From Streptomyces lydicus (GTDB lineage Bacteria; Actinomycetota; Actinomycetes; Streptomycetales; Streptomycetaceae), in NCBI RefSeq assembly GCF_004125265.1, contig NZ_RDTE01000003.1:6448001-6512000 (forward strand): a stretch of 64,000 bases of DNA, read 5' to 3'. Below the pieces are notes generated by a model that saw only the letters and a program-made list of their open reading frames with translations, searched no databases and was not told the DNA's origin. Made by a program: the position numbers and the translations under genes. Positions 61,565 through 64,000 of the stretch are shown in pieces (positions within the stretch are counted from its first letter, which is position 1; the number at the start of each line of letters is the position of its first letter).

Positions 61565-62164
61565 ATGGCCGACAAAGCAGCCCCCGACTCTTCCCGCCGC
61601 AGCGAACGCTCCCGCCGGGCGATCTTCGATGCCGCCCTCGCCCTGGTCGGCGAGGTGGGCTACGACAAGCTCACGATCGAAGGCATCGCCTCCCGGGCCG
61701 GGGTCGGCAAGCAGACGATCTACCGCTGGTGGCCCTCCAGGGCCGCGGTCCTGCTGGACGCCTTCACCGCCGGCGTCGACGACTACTCCGCGCAGGGGCT
61801 GCCGGACACCGGTGATCTGGCCGCGGACCTGAAGTTCGTGCTGCGTGCCACCGTCGACGAATTCAACGATCCGGCGTTCCAGGCCCCCTATCGCGCCCTC
61901 GCTGCGGCCGGCGCCAACGACGAGAGCCTCTCCCGCACCTTCGTCGCGCGGCTGATGGAGCCCGGCATCCAGGTCTACGTCGACCGGCTGCGGGCGGCCC
62001 AGGAAACCGGCGAGATCGCCGACGGCGTCGATGTGCGGATCGCCGTCGAGATGCTGCTGAGTCCCTTCTCACAGCGCTGGCTGATGCGTACCGGTGAATT
62101 GACCTACGACTTTGTCGACACCCTTGTCGACCAGGTGCTGCACGGCCTGCGCCCCCGCGGCTGA
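61565..62164 (+). CDS. TetR/AcrR-family repressor
   Basis: A 199-aa regulator. The N-terminal helix-turn-helix is LTIEGIASRAGVGKQTIYRW, then WPSRAAVLLDAF; the C-terminal TetR_C-type ligand domain follows. It has a Ser/Arg-rich leader. The ATG at 61565 is 7 nt after TAGACT (61552-61557), so the message is leaderless and lies immediately beyond operator three, indicating autorepression. The inducer is unknown; the divergent small gene is its only visible neighbour target. Confidence 0.88.
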   Translation: MADKAAPDSSRRSERSRRAIFDAALALVGEVGYDKLTIEGIASRAGVGKQTIYRWWPSRAAVLLDAFTAGVDDYSAQGLPDTGDLAADLKFVLRATVDEFNDPAFQAPYRALAAAGANDESLSRTFVARLMEPGIQVYVDRLRAAQETGEIADGVDVRIAVEMLLSPFSQRWLMRTGELTYDFVDTLVDQVLHGLRPRG

Positions 62165-62327
62165 ACACGCCGGGCGGCCGGGCGCGGGGAGCGGCATCCT
62201 GTCGTCGATGACCTGAATTGCCGCTATTGGTCCGCCGTTCGTTCACCCCGGATCTCCACACCGGTCACCCGAGGAGCAGGATGGTGGCAGCATTGATCCC
62301 AGACCACCGCTCGAAGTGAGGGGATAG

Positions 62328-63071
62328 ATGGAACGCAAGAGCAGGTTCTCCCAGTGGCTGCGCCGGCCGAAGAGCGGATCGGACGGCGGCGATACGGACA
62401 CGGGATCAGCGGCTGCGCGCAGCCGCGAGGACCTGCTGCTGGCGGCGGCCGACGCGGGCTTCCCGGTGGCTCCGGCGGCGCACCCCTCCGGCTACGGCTG
62501 TTCCTGTGAACGCATCGGCTGTCCCACCCCCGCCCGCCACCCCATCTCCTTCGGCTGGCAGACCGTCGCCACCACCGACCGCGACAAGGTCGCCGCCTGG
62601 GTCCGCACCCTCCCGCAGGCCAACTTCATCACCGCCACCGGCATCACCCACGACGTCCTGGACGTCCCCGTCGAGGCGGGCCGCAGCGCCCTGGGACGGC
62701 TGGACGCGGCGGGTATCGACGTCGGGCCGATCGCCCTCAGCGGCGCCGGCTTCAACGGCCGGATGCTCTTCTTCACCGCCACCCGCGGCACCCCGGACGA
62801 CGAGGACGAGTGGTGGCCCTGCGAGCTGGACTGCCACCCCGAGACCATGGACGAGCACCCGGGACTGCGCTGGCACTGCCGCGGCAGCTATGCGCTGCTG
62901 CCGCCCTCGCGGCTGCCCGGCGAGCAGCCCGCGGTGAGCTGGCTGCGGGGCCCCGAGCTGGCCCTGCCCGACCCGCTGACGCTGCTGGAATCGCTCACCG
63001 ACGCCTGCGCGGAGTTCAACGACCGCGAGCCGCACCACCACGAGGCGGCGGCCTGGCCGATCGGCCGCTGA
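62328..63071 (+). CDS. Bifunctional DNA primase/polymerase-like (prim-pol) protein
   Basis: A 247-aa protein related to the N-terminal prim-pol domain (Prim-Pol, AEP superfamily). The order GYGCSCERIGCPTPARHPIS, then FGWQTVATTDRDKVAAWVRT and NFITATGITHDVLDVPVEAG, is typical; the DVLDV segment holds the catalytic acid pair and a Cys pair in the first motif may bind zinc. There is no helicase domain. This stand-alone form is common in Streptomyces chromosomes and may act in repair or be a degenerate relic. GAGGGG precedes the ATG at 62328. A strong terminator follows. Confidence 0.8.
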   Translation: MERKSRFSQWLRRPKSGSDGGDTDTGSAAARSREDLLLAAADAGFPVAPAAHPSGYGCSCERIGCPTPARHPISFGWQTVATTDRDKVAAWVRTLPQANFITATGITHDVLDVPVEAGRSALGRLDAAGIDVGPIALSGAGFNGRMLFFTATRGTPDDEDEWWPCELDCHPETMDEHPGLRWHCRGSYALLPPSRLPGEQPAVSWLRGPELALPDPLTLLESLTDACAEFNDREPHHHEAAAWPIGR

Positions 63072-63115
63072 GCAGGTCCCGTCACGTCTCTGCTCACCCC
63101 GTACGTACACACACC

Positions 63116-63147
63116 GAAGGGCCGCCGGGTCATCCCGGCGGCCCTTC
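63116..63147. terminator. Strong bidirectional terminator
   Basis: Perfect 14-bp stem (63116-63129 with 63134-63147) around a TCAT loop, followed by GTATAC. It separates the prim-pol gene from the convergent last gene. Confidence 0.85.
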
Positions 63148-63187
63148 GTATACGTACGGTTTCCCGGACGGCCGGACGGCCGGCCGG

Positions 63188-64000
63188 CTACAGCGGCTTC
63201 ACCGCGGTCTTCGCCTCGATCCGGTTGAGGACCGCGACCTTCCCCCCGGCGCTCTTGGCGGGCACCTTGACCGTCTGGCCGGAGACCGTGGTGAACAGCA
63301 TCCGGTTGGTCTTCTTCGGCGGCCCCTCCACGAGGCCCTTCAGCTTCCCGACCGAGATCGTCGCCCCGGCGAACAGCGTCTGCTGCTGGTGGTAGACGGT
63401 CGAGAAGAACACCAGCGCACCGCCGTCCGTCGTCCGCAGCGCCACCGGCGGGTAGGTCGCGGGCGAGTCCTCCCACATGATCCGCTGGCCGGCCCGGTTG
63501 GCGTCCTTGGCGCGCCGCTCCCGCCAGCCGTCGGTCTGCGGTCCTGAGGCGAAGGTGCTGCCCTTACCGGTGTTGAGGTAGTCCGCGTAGGTACTGCTCA
63601 GCTTGCCCGGATCGACCGCCAGACCGGACTTCGCGTCGGCCGGCACCGCCTCCGCGTAGCCCTTCTTGTCCGTCTTCAGCTCCGGGGCCTTGTTGTCCGC
63701 GAACGTCGCCAGATACACCGCGCGCCACTGCTCGTCGATGCCGTTGCGGCTGAACACCAGGAACCAGCGGGTGTTCTGGCCGTGGGCGTTCTTGCGGTTG
63801 CTGGCCGCGTCCGCGATGAAGTACTTCGGCCAGCCGGCCTGCTGGGGCACGGTGAAGTGCGGATCCGTGAACGCCAGGTCCCTGAAGCCCGGATTGCCCT
63901 GCGGCCGCAGGGCCTTCGCCGCCTTTATCCCCGCCTGGTCGATGGCGAGGAGCGCGCCCCCCTCGAAGGAGGGGTTCAGCGCCGGATCGAGCTGACGGTT
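63188..64000 (-). CDS. Uncharacterised protein (5' end beyond the window)
   Basis: At least 270 residues; the reading frame stays open to the right edge, so the start is missing. The visible part includes LNPSFEGGALLAIDQAG near the edge, YFIADAASNRKNAHGQNTRW, RIMWEDSPATYPPVALRTTD and VPAKSAGGKVAVLNRIEAKT near the stop. This looks like an extracytoplasmic beta-rich domain of a lipoprotein or anchored protein, as often found in Streptomyces. No enzyme motif is recognised. It converges with the prim-pol gene on the strong terminator. Confidence 0.6.
   Translation of the reverse strand, partial: NRQLDPALNPSFEGGALLAIDQAGIKAAKALRPQGNPGFRDLAFTDPHFTVPQQAGWPKYFIADAASNRKNAHGQNTRWFLVFSRNGIDEQWRAVYLATFADNKAPELKTDKKGYAEAVPADAKSGLAVDPGKLSSTYADYLNTGKGSTFASGPQTDGWRERRAKDANRAGQRIMWEDSPATYPPVALRTTDGGALVFFSTVYHQQQTLFAGATISVGKLKGLVEGPPKKTNRMLFTTVSGQTVKVPAKSAGGKVAVLNRIEAKTAVKPL

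Overview
The window is chromosomal DNA of a high-GC actinomycete, almost certainly a Streptomyces. The gene families point that way (PhoD, Rsm22, DUF6243, DUF4429, MAB_1171c, DesK/DesR-like two-component genes), as do the GTG/TTG/CTG starts, the third-position GC bias and the many leaderless promoters. About 53 protein genes are called. There is one certain RNA gene, RNase P RNA (rnpB, about 33378-33782). No tRNA, rRNA, transposase or CRISPR array was seen.

Left part (1-23 kb): the 5' part of a kstR-like TetR repressor sits at the left edge, divergent from a glycosyltransferase/methyltransferase/alpha-alpha-toroid operon. Three perfect matches to the mycobacterial KstR operator (TNNAACNNGTTNNA) lie at 404, 10199 and 19737. 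They precede the glycosyltransferase operon, a fused double acyl-CoA dehydrogenase plus SCPx-type thiolase pair, and a MaoC hydratase/zinc alcohol dehydrogenase/short-chain dehydrogenase set. This looks like a dispersed KstR regulon for beta-oxidation of a steroid or other bulky acyl-CoA side chain. Between these lie ordinary genes (LLM oxidoreductase, DUF5336 membrane protein, amidase, HAD hydrolase, MFS pump, two-component system with ABC transporter).

Middle housekeeping block (23-34 kb): a Nif3-like protein, zinc-ribbon coiled-coil protein and RNase HI/phosphatase trio (the same trio as mycobacterial Rv2230c-Rv2228c), eda, yaaA, an RNase II-type protein, a MerR regulator with a classic MerR promoter, and rnpB.

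Accessory region 34.3-42.8 kb: an unusual small biosynthetic-looking cluster. A LuxR-type regulator faces a run of a 35-aa ORF, an SGNH hydrolase, a 29-aa peptide, a duplicated haem-oxygenase-like di-iron protein, a LysE exporter, a YggS-like PLP protein, an O-carbamoyltransferase and a 54-aa SxtJ-like membrane protein. Several of these genes overlap, so they form one operon. It has no NRPS or PKS and is the best candidate for an undescribed system here.

Accessory region 44.5-50 kb: an XRE regulator, a squalene/phytoene synthase-like enzyme, an FAD monooxygenase, a MAB_1171c-type membrane protein and an ImmA/IrrE peptidase, which looks like a regulated terpenoid or membrane-lipid module.

Right part (50.7-64 kb): CocE hydrolase, secreted trypsin-like protease, SDR, DUF4429/SHOCT protein, Tat-exported PhoD phosphatase, Bcr/CflA pump coupled to a beta-lactamase-like hydrolase, Rsm22, a TetR/DUF6243 divergent pair with three tandem operators, a prim-pol-like protein, and a protein cut off at the right edge.
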